A stretch of DNA of 64,000 bases. It comes from an uncultured Collinsella sp. (lineage in GTDB: Bacteria > Actinomycetota > Coriobacteriia > Coriobacteriales > Coriobacteriaceae). Made by a program: the position numbers and the translations under genes. Location: assembly GCA_902491765.1 (NCBI GenBank), contig CABUIY010000002.1, positions 92,555-156,554 on the forward strand, written 5' to 3'. The notes under the pieces were generated by a model. The model had not been told where the DNA came from, ran no database searches, and saw only the letters and a list, made by a program, of their open reading frames with translations. Below, one piece after another: positions 24,889-32,573 of this stretch (position 1 is its first letter; each line of letters starts with the position of its first letter).

Positions 24889-25037
24889 TGGTAACGACCC
24901 TACCACGTTGCACTTTACCAAACAAGAGTATTCGTATATAACGTTTAAAAAATGCAGGGATATGCTGGAAATAAGGGTGCGGCAATCTTGCGGCACAATA
25001 AGATGGCAACTGGCGCGCACCTATGAAAGGAACCTTT

Positions 25038-26225
25038 ATGATCGAGCTCCAAGAACTCCGTCGCTATCGGCGCGACTTGCACAGGATCCCGGAGCTCGAC
25101 TTCGATCTTCCGCAGACTATCGCCTATATTGAGGGCGTGTTGGCGCCGCTCGCCTGCGAGGTGACCCATCCGTGTCCCAGCTGCGTCTGCGCTTTCTTCG
25201 ATGCCGGCACGGGCGCCGCGCATGCTACGGCGATTCGCGCCGACATGGACGCCCTGCCCATCGCGGAGGCAACAGGCGCGGCCTTTGCCTCGAGGCATCC
25301 CGGCAAAATGCACGCGTGCGGTCACGATGGACACATGGCCATGGCACTTGCGGCGGCAACCTTTGTTGACCGAACGATTCGTGAACAGCTGGGCGCCATC
25401 AAGCGCAACGTGCTCTTCTTGTTTCAGCCGGCCGAGGAAACGACCGGTGGCGCCAAGACGGTGTGCGAGAGCGGCGTATTCGAGCGTTATGGGGTTGACC
25501 GCATCTTTGGCTTCCATGTGTGGCCCGATTTGCCTGCCGGTACGCTGGCGAGTTGTTCCGGTCCGCTGCTGGCGCGTTCGAGCGAGACGCACATCCATAT
25601 CCATGGCACGAGCATCCATATCGCCAAGACCTACGGCGTTCCAGTCGAGGAATCGCACGATGCGGCATTGGCAGCTGCCAAGTTCTTGGTTTCCGAGCGC
25701 GAGCTCATGGGCGAGTTGGGTGCAGACGAGCCCTGCATTGGTAAGTTCGGCCTGCTGCAGGCCGGCACCGTCTGCAATGCAGTGGCGGGGGAGGCCCATG
25801 TGGCTGGCAGCCTGCGCGTGTTTACGGACGGTATGTTCGACCGTGCGCGCGAGGGCGTGCGCCGCGTGTTGGACGAGGCCTGCGCCGCAACAGGCTGTAC
25901 GTACGATCTCGACTTTGCCGAGGGCTATCCGCCAGTCGATAACGACCCCGAGTTATTTGCCTGCATTGCACCGGCTTTGCCCGAACTACAGCTCGTAGAT
26001 GAGCCTTTGTTGATTGCCGAGGACTTCGCCTTCTATCAGCGCCATCTGCCGGGCGTGTTCTTCTTGCTGGGCACGGGCGTGCCGGAGGGTCAAGAAAACC
26101 CGCACGATTCGGATGGCTGTCCCGCCTATGCCACGAGTGCTCTGCATACCGATACCATGCTCTTTGACGAGGAAATTCTGCTCAAAGGCCTCGATGTCTA
26201 CAAACGATTGCTTTTGCTTGCTTAA
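25038..26225 (+). CDS. M20-family amidohydrolase, probable N-acetyldiaminopimelate deacetylase
   Basis: Metal-dependent hydrolase of 395 residues of the M20D group. The metal-binding HACGHDGHMAM (near residue 95), PAEE, and later AEDFAFYQRHLPGVFFLLG are present. These enzymes remove acyl groups from amino acids. Divergent placement next to the dap operon and the presence of DapH make N-acetyl-LL-diaminopimelate the best guess. A hippurate or IAA-amino-acid hydrolase-like specificity cannot be excluded. The start at 25038 has GAAAGGAACC upstream; an in-frame ATG at 25023 overlaps that site. Confidence 0.8.
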   Translation: MIELQELRRYRRDLHRIPELDFDLPQTIAYIEGVLAPLACEVTHPCPSCVCAFFDAGTGAAHATAIRADMDALPIAEATGAAFASRHPGKMHACGHDGHMAMALAAATFVDRTIREQLGAIKRNVLFLFQPAEETTGGAKTVCESGVFERYGVDRIFGFHVWPDLPAGTLASCSGPLLARSSETHIHIHGTSIHIAKTYGVPVEESHDAALAAAKFLVSERELMGELGADEPCIGKFGLLQAGTVCNAVAGEAHVAGSLRVFTDGMFDRAREGVRRVLDEACAATGCTYDLDFAEGYPPVDNDPELFACIAPALPELQLVDEPLLIAEDFAFYQRHLPGVFFLLGTGVPEGQENPHDSDGCPAYATSALHTDTMLFDEEILLKGLDVYKRLLLLA

Positions 26226-26246
26226 GTGGCGAAGAATACCTGTTCT

Positions 26247-26315
26247 AGAAAATACGAACAGATGTACGGTATAATAGAGATGTAAGTCTATAGAAACGTT
26301 TGACGTTATTAACGT
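26247..26315 (+). promoter_or_regulatory. higA promoter with LexA-like box and palindromic operator
   Basis: A clean -10 TATAAT (26270-26275) lies just after CGAACAGATGTACG (26255-26268), a two-mismatch relative of the Gram-positive LexA box. It shares AAATACGAAC with the box at 3817. Downstream is the perfect 13-base palindrome ACGTTATTAACGT (26303-26315), a plausible HigA operator. Confidence 0.45.
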
Positions 26316-26326
26316 AAGGCGATACT

Positions 26327-26420
26327 ATGATTGCATCGTAATGAGCGCTATCGGGTCTGTTTTGAGTGGAGACAGGGGATGGCTTGGAATGTCGAAATCG
26401 TCGATTATCACAAGCGATGA
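26327..26420 (+). pseudogene. higB: Deleted higB toxin remnant
   Basis: Only the two ends of a HigB/RelE-type toxin gene remain. ATG at 26327 starts MIAS, the usual HigB beginning (MIxSF), then stops. In another frame, 26343-26420 reads ERYRVCFEWRQG followed by MAWNVEIVDYHKR and a stop, the conserved HigB C-terminus. About 70 central codons are missing. The remnant overlaps the start of higA in the normal higBA arrangement. This explains why the antitoxin gene stands alone. Confidence 0.7.
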
Positions 26421-26730
26421 GACCGCGCCCGATTTGCTGTCGCCGGTGACTCCTGGTGAACTTCTCAAAGAGGAATTTCTTGTTCCTATGGGCATTTCTC
26501 AATATCGCCTTGCTAAGGAGACCGGGATTCCGGCACAGCGTATTGGGCAGATTATTTTGGGAAGGCGTCGTGTTACGGCTGACACCGATCTTCGCCTTTG
26601 CCGCTACTTTGGCCTAACGGATGGCTATTGGCTTCGCGCTCAGATGGCGTTTGACCTCGAGGCAGAGAAGAGGCGCATCGAGCCGGAGCTGGATAAGATC
26701 GTTCCCGTTCAGCGGGCCGTTGCGTTGTAG
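26389..26730 (+). CDS. higA: Orphan HigA-type antitoxin
   Basis: XRE-family helix-turn-helix protein of 113 residues. It has the HigA core PGELLKEEFLVPMGISQYRLAKETGIPAQRIG, given here as PGELLKEEFLVPMGISQ and YRLAKETGIPAQRIG, then GRRRVTADTDLRLCRYFGLTDGYWL. It normally neutralises HigB and represses its own operon. Here its toxin is deleted (see 26327-26420), so it may act only as a regulator or an anti-addiction protein. The ATG at 26389 has AGGGGATGG upstream. An earlier ATG at 26341 is in frame but lacks a ribosome-binding site. Confidence 0.85.
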   Translation: MSKSSIITSDETAPDLLSPVTPGELLKEEFLVPMGISQYRLAKETGIPAQRIGQIILGRRRVTADTDLRLCRYFGLTDGYWLRAQMAFDLEAEKRRIEPELDKIVPVQRAVAL

Positions 26731-26759
26731 TGCTCAAAGATATTGAAGTTGGAGTGACG

Positions 26760-27083
26760 ATGGAACGACGCCGACAGACTGCCGTGTATAGTCCGGGTGG
26801 ATGCGGGTGTGGCTTGCTGCTGATTCCGGTCATCGTCGTGAGCGTTGGCTTGATGTTTGTGCTTGCGGGGCTTGCCGCGGCGGCGCTCGTGCTGCTGATT
26901 GTGGCTATTGGCGTGACGATTTGGCTCTGCCGCAATCGCGAGCAACGTCGTGCCGACGGCAAGACCGATGTGGGATGGATTGTCTTTTTGGTTACCGCCT
27001 ACCTGTTGAGCATCGGCTACCTTGTGTTCTTTGTTTTGCTGCTCGTTAGCACCTTTACCGGGGAATCCGTCACGGTGGGCTAG
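26760..27083 (+). CDS. Small membrane protein
   Basis: Hypothetical protein of 107 residues with a Gly/Cys-rich N-terminus (SPGGCGCG), then a long double hydrophobic stretch (about residues 18-55), a basic loop (CRNREQRRADGK) and a second hydrophobic region near the C-terminus. GGAGTGACG precedes the ATG at 26760. It follows higA by 30 bases and may share its transcript. No function is recognised. Confidence 0.55.
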   Translation: MERRRQTAVYSPGGCGCGLLLIPVIVVSVGLMFVLAGLAAAALVLLIVAIGVTIWLCRNREQRRADGKTDVGWIVFLVTAYLLSIGYLVFFVLLLVSTFTGESVTVG

Positions 27084-27563
27084 GCTTCGACGAGCCTTTT
27101 GAGGATGAGGCGAGGGGGCGGATGGGACATGTTGTTCAAGACGGAGTGCGACGCGCGGGCGGCAAGAAGATCGCGATTCCCATCGGCAAGCAGGACGCGA
27201 CCGTCTTCCGCAAGGTGATGAGCGCAAAAGACGCCATCTAAGAGTTCGCGCCGGCGCTAGGGACGGCCGATCAGGAGCGGGCACTGCGTATTGCCCGAGT
27301 GCGGGCGAGACGGATGGTGGCGTGGATGATTCGCACTTATCTTCCTTACTTTCGGATTATTCACCAAAAATAGCTGTGCGGGCACAACACGAACAATCGC
27401 CAAACAAGGCATAAACACGGGCGCGGGGCTTATCGGCTTCGTGCTCTTCTTCGCTATAAGAAACGACAACAGCAGAGCGGTTAGCCGAGCGCTAATTTTC
27501 GTCTGGAAAGCGAGTGGTATGATTCGACCTACAGGCTTTTCAAACTGAAACGGCGGAATTAAC
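27084..27563. other. Largely noncoding stretch before the GIY-YIG gene
   Basis: A 480-base gap. One short frame (27122-27241, plus strand, 39 codons, beginning MGHVVQDGVRRAGGKK) follows GAGGGGGCGG and could be a small gene or the stump of a lost one. After it the sequence in the same frame continues to look coding-like past the stop, which favours decay. An extended -10 (TGGTATGAT, TATGAT at 27518-27523) lies about 40 bases before the GIY-YIG start and is its likely promoter. Confidence 0.4.
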
Positions 27564-28487
27564 ATGGGAAATGTTGTTATAACGCTCAGGGATTTGATGC
27601 CGGTGGCGCACCCAGAGAAGACAAAGATCAAATTCAACATGAACGCTGGCGACGTGAACGTGCGCGCGTACGACATGCTGCTGAAGGACACCTCGACCCC
27701 CGAGAAGACCGATAGCGGCTCGCGATGGTACGAGATGAACGCGTGGAGGGGCGCGACGGGACAAGCGAATAACAACCTCAACCATGCGGATTACCTGCTC
27801 TCGTTCGCACAGTACTACACCTACGGGCCCGAGTACTTCATCTTCGGCGGCATGCACAAAGTGGAGAAGGCAGTACCCGAGGTGCTGGGCGGCGTGGGCT
27901 ACAAGTTGACGCTTCTTCCCGACTACGAGGCCTACATCAAGCGCCTCATCATCAAGTTGAAGAAGCCTATCGGGCGCGACATCTACAACAAGTTCTACGA
28001 GAACACGATGCACGACTTCGAGCCCGTAGTGTACGAGTACTCGATGAGCCTGGGCAACGTTGCCCCTTTCCCTGGCTACAAGTACGTGTGCATCGACCAC
28101 AAGACCTTGCGGGCCGTTATCGCCGGCGTGGGCTCCGACTGGTACTGGGCGCTGGACAACGTGAAGGGCGTCTACTGCATCACCGACACCGCGACGGGGA
28201 AACTCTACGTGGGCTCGGCCTCGGGCGATAGCAAGAAGGACGCGGGCGCGGACTTGGGTATCTGGCAGCGCTGGAGCGCCTATGCCAACCCCATGGACCC
28301 GACTGGCGGCAACAAGGAGTTCAAGGCCATCGTGGCCGAGCACGGAATTGGGTACATCATGGAAAACTTCACCTACTCCATCCTAGAGGTGTGCGACACC
28401 AAGATGACCACCGCCGAGGTGTGCGAGCGCGAGGGTCACTGGAAAGACGTGCTTTGCTCGCGCAAGTTCGGCATGAACTGGAACTAG
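27564..28487 (+). CDS. GIY-YIG nuclease-domain protein
   Basis: A 307-residue protein whose last 110 residues form a GIY-YIG endonuclease-like domain. KGVYCITDTATGKLYVGSAS supplies the GIY and YVG strands. Arg is in GIWQRWSAYAN, and the metal-binding Glu probably in CEREGHWKDVLCSRKFGMNWN (quoted here as CEREGHWKDVL). The N-terminal 200 residues are a separate domain I do not recognise (HADYLLSFAQYYTYGPEYF, LKKPIGRDIYNKFYEN). The gene abuts the ADP-ribosylglycohydrolase gene, so they are probably co-translated. The setting is accessory, flanked by decayed sequence. A role in DNA defence or mobility is possible but unproven. Confidence 0.75.
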   Translation: MGNVVITLRDLMPVAHPEKTKIKFNMNAGDVNVRAYDMLLKDTSTPEKTDSGSRWYEMNAWRGATGQANNNLNHADYLLSFAQYYTYGPEYFIFGGMHKVEKAVPEVLGGVGYKLTLLPDYEAYIKRLIIKLKKPIGRDIYNKFYENTMHDFEPVVYEYSMSLGNVAPFPGYKYVCIDHKTLRAVIAGVGSDWYWALDNVKGVYCITDTATGKLYVGSASGDSKKDAGADLGIWQRWSAYANPMDPTGGNKEFKAIVAEHGIGYIMENFTYSILEVCDTKMTTAEVCEREGHWKDVLCSRKFGMNWN

Positions 28488-28496
28488 GTGCGCGCC

Positions 28497-29600
28497 ATGG
28501 GCTTGTTACGGACGGTCAGGGACTGCGTGTACGGCATGGCCGTGGGCGATGCGCTCGGCGTGCCCTACGAGTTCAGGCCGCGCGACAGCTTTGCCTGCAC
28601 GGACATGGTGGGCCGCGGCACGCACAACCAGCCTGCGGGCACATGGAGCGACGACACGTCCATGGCGCTCGCGCTGTGCGACAGCTACCGCGAGCTGGGC
28701 GATATCAATTGCGACGATATCCTCGTCAAGTTCCGCAAATGGATAAACGAAGGCGCATACACCGCCGACGGGAATGTCTTCGACTACGGCAACGCCACCA
28801 GGCAGGCGCTCGATACGGGTTGCGGGCTCACAAGCGAATACAGCAAGGGCAACGGCTCGCTCATGCGCTGCCTGCCTATGGTGTTCATGGAATGCTCCGA
28901 CTGCGACATAAGGGAGGTCAGCGCGATCACCCACGCTACCGACGACTGCTGCCAGGCCTGCGTGGACATGATCGCCTATGCCCGCGAGGTGCTTTACAGC
29001 GGGCACGCCGGCTGCGAGAGTGAGGACAGAGCTGGTGCCAGCGGCGGCTACGTGTGGGATACTTGCCACGCCGCCATCTGGTGCCTAGAACATACCGACA
29101 ACTACCACGACTGCGTACTGACCGCCGTGAACCTGGGCGACGATACCGACACCACGGCTTGCGTGGCCGGTGGATTGGCCGGCATCCTGTACGGATACGA
29201 GGGCATTCCGACCGAGTGGTTAGAGGCCTTGCGCGGCATGGACGTGATTGAGTCTTATTTGTTCGGCGGGGTTTACGGTGATGACCTGTGCAGGTTCGTT
29301 AAGCGCTTCGAGGATTCGCTGGACGGTCCCACCCGCGACTTCCACGCGTTGGCCCATGACATGTTCGGCCTGGGTTGGCACATGGACTGTGGCGAGGCCT
29401 TTGCCGGGGCATATCCGCGCTCCGGTACGGCCGAAGGACTGCGAGAGGACATAGACACCATAGACGACGTTGGGCTTCTGGGCAGCGGCGTCTTCTCTCG
29501 GTGGCGCTATATAACGCACTGGAAGTACGATAGCGTGCCTGATGAGGACGATCTGGAGTGGTTCAGGCTGGCGCTCGGGAGGCTTCGCGAGCTGGCATAG
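28497..29600 (+). CDS. ADP-ribosylglycohydrolase with extra C-terminal domain
   Basis: DraG-type hydrolase of 367 residues that removes ADP-ribose from proteins, nucleic acids or small molecules. Metal-binding signatures are complete: GDALGVPYEF, WSDDTSMALAL, and GDDTDTTACVAGGLAG. Unlike minimal DraG, about 100 residues follow (DLCRFVKRFEDSLDGPTRD...FSRWRYITHWKYDS), resembling the DUF6508 type. It starts ten bases after the GIY-YIG stop; a GTG at 28488 is an alternative. The pairing suggests the hydrolase and nuclease act in one accessory pathway. Confidence 0.85.
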   Translation: MGLLRTVRDCVYGMAVGDALGVPYEFRPRDSFACTDMVGRGTHNQPAGTWSDDTSMALALCDSYRELGDINCDDILVKFRKWINEGAYTADGNVFDYGNATRQALDTGCGLTSEYSKGNGSLMRCLPMVFMECSDCDIREVSAITHATDDCCQACVDMIAYAREVLYSGHAGCESEDRAGASGGYVWDTCHAAIWCLEHTDNYHDCVLTAVNLGDDTDTTACVAGGLAGILYGYEGIPTEWLEALRGMDVIESYLFGGVYGDDLCRFVKRFEDSLDGPTRDFHALAHDMFGLGWHMDCGEAFAGAYPRSGTAEGLREDIDTIDDVGLLGSGVFSRWRYITHWKYDSVPDEDDLEWFRLALGRLRELA

Positions 29601-30013
29601 GGGTGCCGTGATTTGAATCGCTTGCCTGAGGTGGCTGATGCCGACTTAAAGCACGGGGAGATATACCGCAGCGCTATTGCTTTATTGCCTGAGTGATCTT
29701 ATGACCATACCTTTTATTCGATAGCGGGGCGGCGGAATCGTCGAACACAATGCGCGCGTTATCTTCGCGGGCGGCCCCCTCATGGGCATCTTGCAGGTGA
29801 GAGGGGTGCGGCTAATGTCGGCCAGAGGCGCGGCAAGGGCGCTTTGGCATCAAGCTGCAGCCTCAATCACCGCTCCATCTGAACAGGCATCTTCTCAATC
29901 CAGTACCAATCTGGCTTACAAACCTCCATTAGCTCCCAGCTAATGAATTTGAGCTCGCTGCCTTCTACGATGTGCTGTGTGCCGGCGCGGTAGCCGGATC
30001 GTAGGAAGGATGC
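29601..30013. other. Gap with no convincing gene
   Basis: I see only short interrupted frames, such as a plus-strand run reading LNRLPEVADADLKHG near 29614 and another reading VEHNARVIFAGGPLMG near 29740. Both look coding-like but lack starts and stop early. They are best explained as decayed remnants at the right edge of the accessory patch. The lipoprotein ribosome-binding site is at the end. Confidence 0.4.
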
Positions 30014-30559
30014 ATGATGAATAAGCTCGAAAACGAAGTGCTGCTGAGCCGTCGCGCTGCACTTGGCGCATTCGCCTCCGTCGCCTTGGGGACTGCCGGC
30101 CTTCTTGCCGGTTGCGGTAGCGATAAGGCGACCGTCACCGAGGACGCTGGCGATGGCGACAAGAAGGAAGAGACGAAGAAGGAAGAACAGCCGACGACTG
30201 ACCTGGCTGTTGGCACGACGGTGACCACGACTGCTGGCCTTTCCGTCGTCGTCGATTCCGTCCAGCCCGGTCTCACAAATTATGACGGTTCGACCATGAC
30301 GGGTATTCACGTCACGTACGTCAACAATGGCGATGAGGGCGCGGACTACAATATCTACGACTGGAAGGGCGAGGACGCCAACGGTGCTCAGCAGAACCAG
30401 GGTTATTACAGCGAGGGCTCCGATGAACTGCAGTCTGGCACCCTTGCCGCCGGTGGCTCCGTGGCGGGCAATATCTACTTTGATGGTGACATCAAGAAGG
30501 CTCTCTATTTTGCCAACATGTTTGATAAATCTGCCACTGCAAGCTGGGTGCTGGCCTAG
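30014..30559 (+). CDS. Tat-type lipoprotein
   Basis: Secreted lipoprotein of 181 residues. The N-terminus has the twin-arginine element LLSRRAALGAFASVAL and the lipobox LLAGC (Cys near residue 34), then a charged linker (DKKEETKKEEQPTTD) and a beta-rich domain (TTAGLSVVVDSVQPGL...GIHVTYVNNGDEGADYN) like the DUF4352-type immunoglobulin fold. It is anchored on the outer face of the membrane. AGGAAGGATGC precedes the ATG. Ligand and role are unknown. Confidence 0.75.
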   Translation: MMNKLENEVLLSRRAALGAFASVALGTAGLLAGCGSDKATVTEDAGDGDKKEETKKEEQPTTDLAVGTTVTTTAGLSVVVDSVQPGLTNYDGSTMTGIHVTYVNNGDEGADYNIYDWKGEDANGAQQNQGYYSEGSDELQSGTLAAGGSVAGNIYFDGDIKKALYFANMFDKSATASWVLA

Positions 30560-30598
30560 CATGTCGCTACCGTTGCGCCGTATGGGAGGTGAAGTCGT

Positions 30599-31021
30599 AT
30601 GCCCGATAAAAAGCTGACTGACGAGTTGCTCAACGAGCTCCTTGATGCGCCGAGTATCGATGGCTATATCAAGGAACACGACTTTGCCGCCCCGTCGCTT
30701 TCGGATTACTTAAAGCAGTTGCTGCAAGAGAAGGGGCTCGAGCGTTCGCGCGTGGTGCGCATGGCCGACCTCAACGAGACCTTTGGCTATCAGATCTTTA
30801 CCGGTTCGCGCAATCCGAGCCGCAATAAGGTGCTGCAGATTGCCTTTGCAATGGCGCTATCGATGAAGGAGACCAACCGCGCCCTGACGGCTGCCGGAGT
30901 GAGCGTTCTCAACTGCAAGGACCGTCGCGACGCAATCATTATCTTTTGCATCGACCGTGGCTGTAGCCTCCAAAAGGTCAATGAAGAGCTGTATCGCTTT
31001 GGCGAGGAGACGGTGAGTTAG
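30599..31021 (+). CDS. Helix-turn-helix protein paired with a Ser/Thr kinase
   Basis: A 140-residue protein with an XRE-like DNA-binding region (LSDYLKQLLQEKGLERSRVVRMADLN...FTGSRNPSRNKVLQIAFAMALS) and a C-terminal helical part (CKDRRDAIIIFCIDRGCS). GGAGGTG precedes the ATG. The gene lies 99 bases upstream of a Ser/Thr kinase gene. In related genomes I recall these two kinds of gene as neighbours, so the HTH protein may be the kinase's substrate or regulator. Confidence 0.7.
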   Translation: MPDKKLTDELLNELLDAPSIDGYIKEHDFAAPSLSDYLKQLLQEKGLERSRVVRMADLNETFGYQIFTGSRNPSRNKVLQIAFAMALSMKETNRALTAAGVSVLNCKDRRDAIIIFCIDRGCSLQKVNEELYRFGEETVS

Positions 31022-31074
31022 CGGTCGGTGGCTGAGCCGGCGGTGTCACCAAAACAACTATGCGAACGAACGGG

Positions 31075-31113
31075 GTGCGGACACCATGGGATGTCCGCAC
31101 CCTGCGTTATGAT
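31075..31113 (+). promoter_or_regulatory. Hairpin and -10 element before the kinase gene
   Basis: GTGCGGACA and TGTCCGCAC form a perfect 9-bp hairpin (31076-31100). TATGAT (31108-31113) then lies seven bases before the ATG at 31121, so the kinase message may be leaderless. No -35 match was found. Confidence 0.4.
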
Positions 31114-31120
31114 GGACGCC

Positions 31121-32521
31121 ATGGATACTCAGAGCCCAACATATTCCGATGACGAGCTGACTGCTTCACTTGTCGAGCACCTGGCGTCGCTCGACCGCGA
31201 TGACAGCTATCGTGTGGAGCGCGTGCTCAAGCTCTCGGATGTCGAGACGACCGAACTCGTCTATTTTGAGGGCTCTGGCGGCGGGTCTCTCGGCCCCTTT
31301 GTCCGCAAGCGCATCGACGCTTCGGCGCAGATTGGCGGAGCATATGAGCGCCTGTTTGCGGCCCAGCGCGCCGGTCGTCGTTTTGAGCACTTGCCCCGAA
31401 TCGTCGATTGCCGCCGTGTGGGCGACGAGCTTGACGTGGTGATGGAGTATGTCGAGGGCGAGACGCTCGAGGCGTTGGTGGGACGCTTGGGGGCGACGCC
31501 CGATTATGCCCGCGGGCTGTATCCCGTTCTGTGTGAAGCGGTGGGCGAGCTGCATGCTGGTTTTGAAGCTGCGGGGGAGCCGGGGGTGCCGGTAATCCAC
31601 CGCGACCTTAAACCCTCGAACATCATTGTGTCGGGCGTGAGATACGCGACCGATGCCGGCATGACCTTTTCCTCGCTGGTGATTATTGACCTGGGAATCG
31701 CGCGCGTTTGGCGCGATGGCGCCGACGCCGACACCGTCAAGTTTGGCACGCGTTCCTATGCGCCGCCCGAGCAGTTTGGGTTTGGGCAGACGAGCGTGCG
31801 TAGCGATATTTATGCACTTGGCGCGCTGCTGTTCTTTTGCCTGACGGGGGCTGATCCCAAACCGGGGCGTGACATGCGCGAGCAATGCGAGGCGCATGGC
31901 ATTCCCGTTCCGCTGGCGGATGTGATTTGCATGGCGATGGCGCTCGATCCGGCCAAGCGCTTTGCGAGTGCAAAGGCACTGGGGCATGCTGCGCGTGCGG
32001 CATATGAGCTATGTCTCCCTGCACCGTCGCCCGTGACCTTTTCTGCTGCCAGTGTGCCCCGGGCCGCGGCGTCACAGGTGCAGCGGGTACAGCAGCCGGT
32101 TGCTCTCACGCTTCCGTCTTCTGCAAGCCGGCATTCGATCGTCTCTCCCGTGACGTCCAAATGTGCGCGTCTGCTCTCGCGTATCCCCGAGCCCGCGGGG
32201 CGCATATGGAATGGATGCGTCTATGCGACAACATTGTTGCTGCTGATGGGCAGCCATTTTGCGGTATTTACGCCAACGGGCGAAAACCGAAACTATCCAA
32301 CGTGGTTTTTGGCGCTTGAGTATTTCTTTATGGTCGATGGCCTGGTGCTGCTCATTGCATTCGGAATGCTCGACCGGCGTAGGCTTCGACGTCGCTTTCC
32401 CGTGCTCGATCGGTATCGGGGGAGTGCTTTTGTCGAACTATGGTTCAAGGCGCTCGGGTTTATGTTTGCCGTCATGTGCGTCGTCGTTGTTATCGGCAAC
32501 GCGACAGGCGTCGTCTCCTAG
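31121..32521 (+). CDS. Serine/threonine protein kinase, membrane-anchored
   Basis: Hanks-type kinase of about 466 residues. VIHRDLKPSNII (catalytic loop), IIDLGIARV (DFG replaced by DLG) and FGTRSYAPPEQFGF (activation segment/APE) are visible. The usual Gly-rich loop is weak (FEGSGGGSLGPFVRKRID). After the kinase domain come a Pro/Ser-rich linker and two hydrophobic helix pairs near residues 365-385 and 400-460, so the enzyme is membrane bound. No PASTA repeats are present. The start was placed at 31121 because of the upstream TATGAT; ATGs at 31109 and 31112 are in frame. Confidence 0.85.
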   Translation: MDTQSPTYSDDELTASLVEHLASLDRDDSYRVERVLKLSDVETTELVYFEGSGGGSLGPFVRKRIDASAQIGGAYERLFAAQRAGRRFEHLPRIVDCRRVGDELDVVMEYVEGETLEALVGRLGATPDYARGLYPVLCEAVGELHAGFEAAGEPGVPVIHRDLKPSNIIVSGVRYATDAGMTFSSLVIIDLGIARVWRDGADADTVKFGTRSYAPPEQFGFGQTSVRSDIYALGALLFFCLTGADPKPGRDMREQCEAHGIPVPLADVICMAMALDPAKRFASAKALGHAARAAYELCLPAPSPVTFSAASVPRAAASQVQRVQQPVALTLPSSASRHSIVSPVTSKCARLLSRIPEPAGRIWNGCVYATTLLLLMGSHFAVFTPTGENRNYPTWFLALEYFFMVDGLVLLIAFGMLDRRRLRRRFPVLDRYRGSAFVELWFKALGFMFAVMCVVVVIGNATGVVS

Positions 32522-32530
32522 ATATACGAA

Positions 32531-32560
32531 AAAGGGCCCCGTCTGGGGCCCTTTGCAGTT
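32531..32560 (-). terminator. Terminator of the lysozyme-like gene
   Basis: AAAGGGCCCC (32531-32540) pairs with GGGGCCCTTT (32545-32554). On the minus strand it ends in five T, so it chiefly terminates the convergent minus-strand gene. Confidence 0.75.
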
Positions 32561-32573
32561 GAGTCTTGCGAGT

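Noticed and set aside
27257..27781. 174-codon minus-strand frame overlapping the GIY-YIG start
   Set aside because: It lacks a start site and recognisable domain, and overlaps the well-supported GIY-YIG gene.
29867..30679. 270-codon frame opposite the Tat lipoprotein
   Set aside because: The plus-strand frame has a Tat signal, lipobox and ribosome-binding site; the minus-strand reading shows none.
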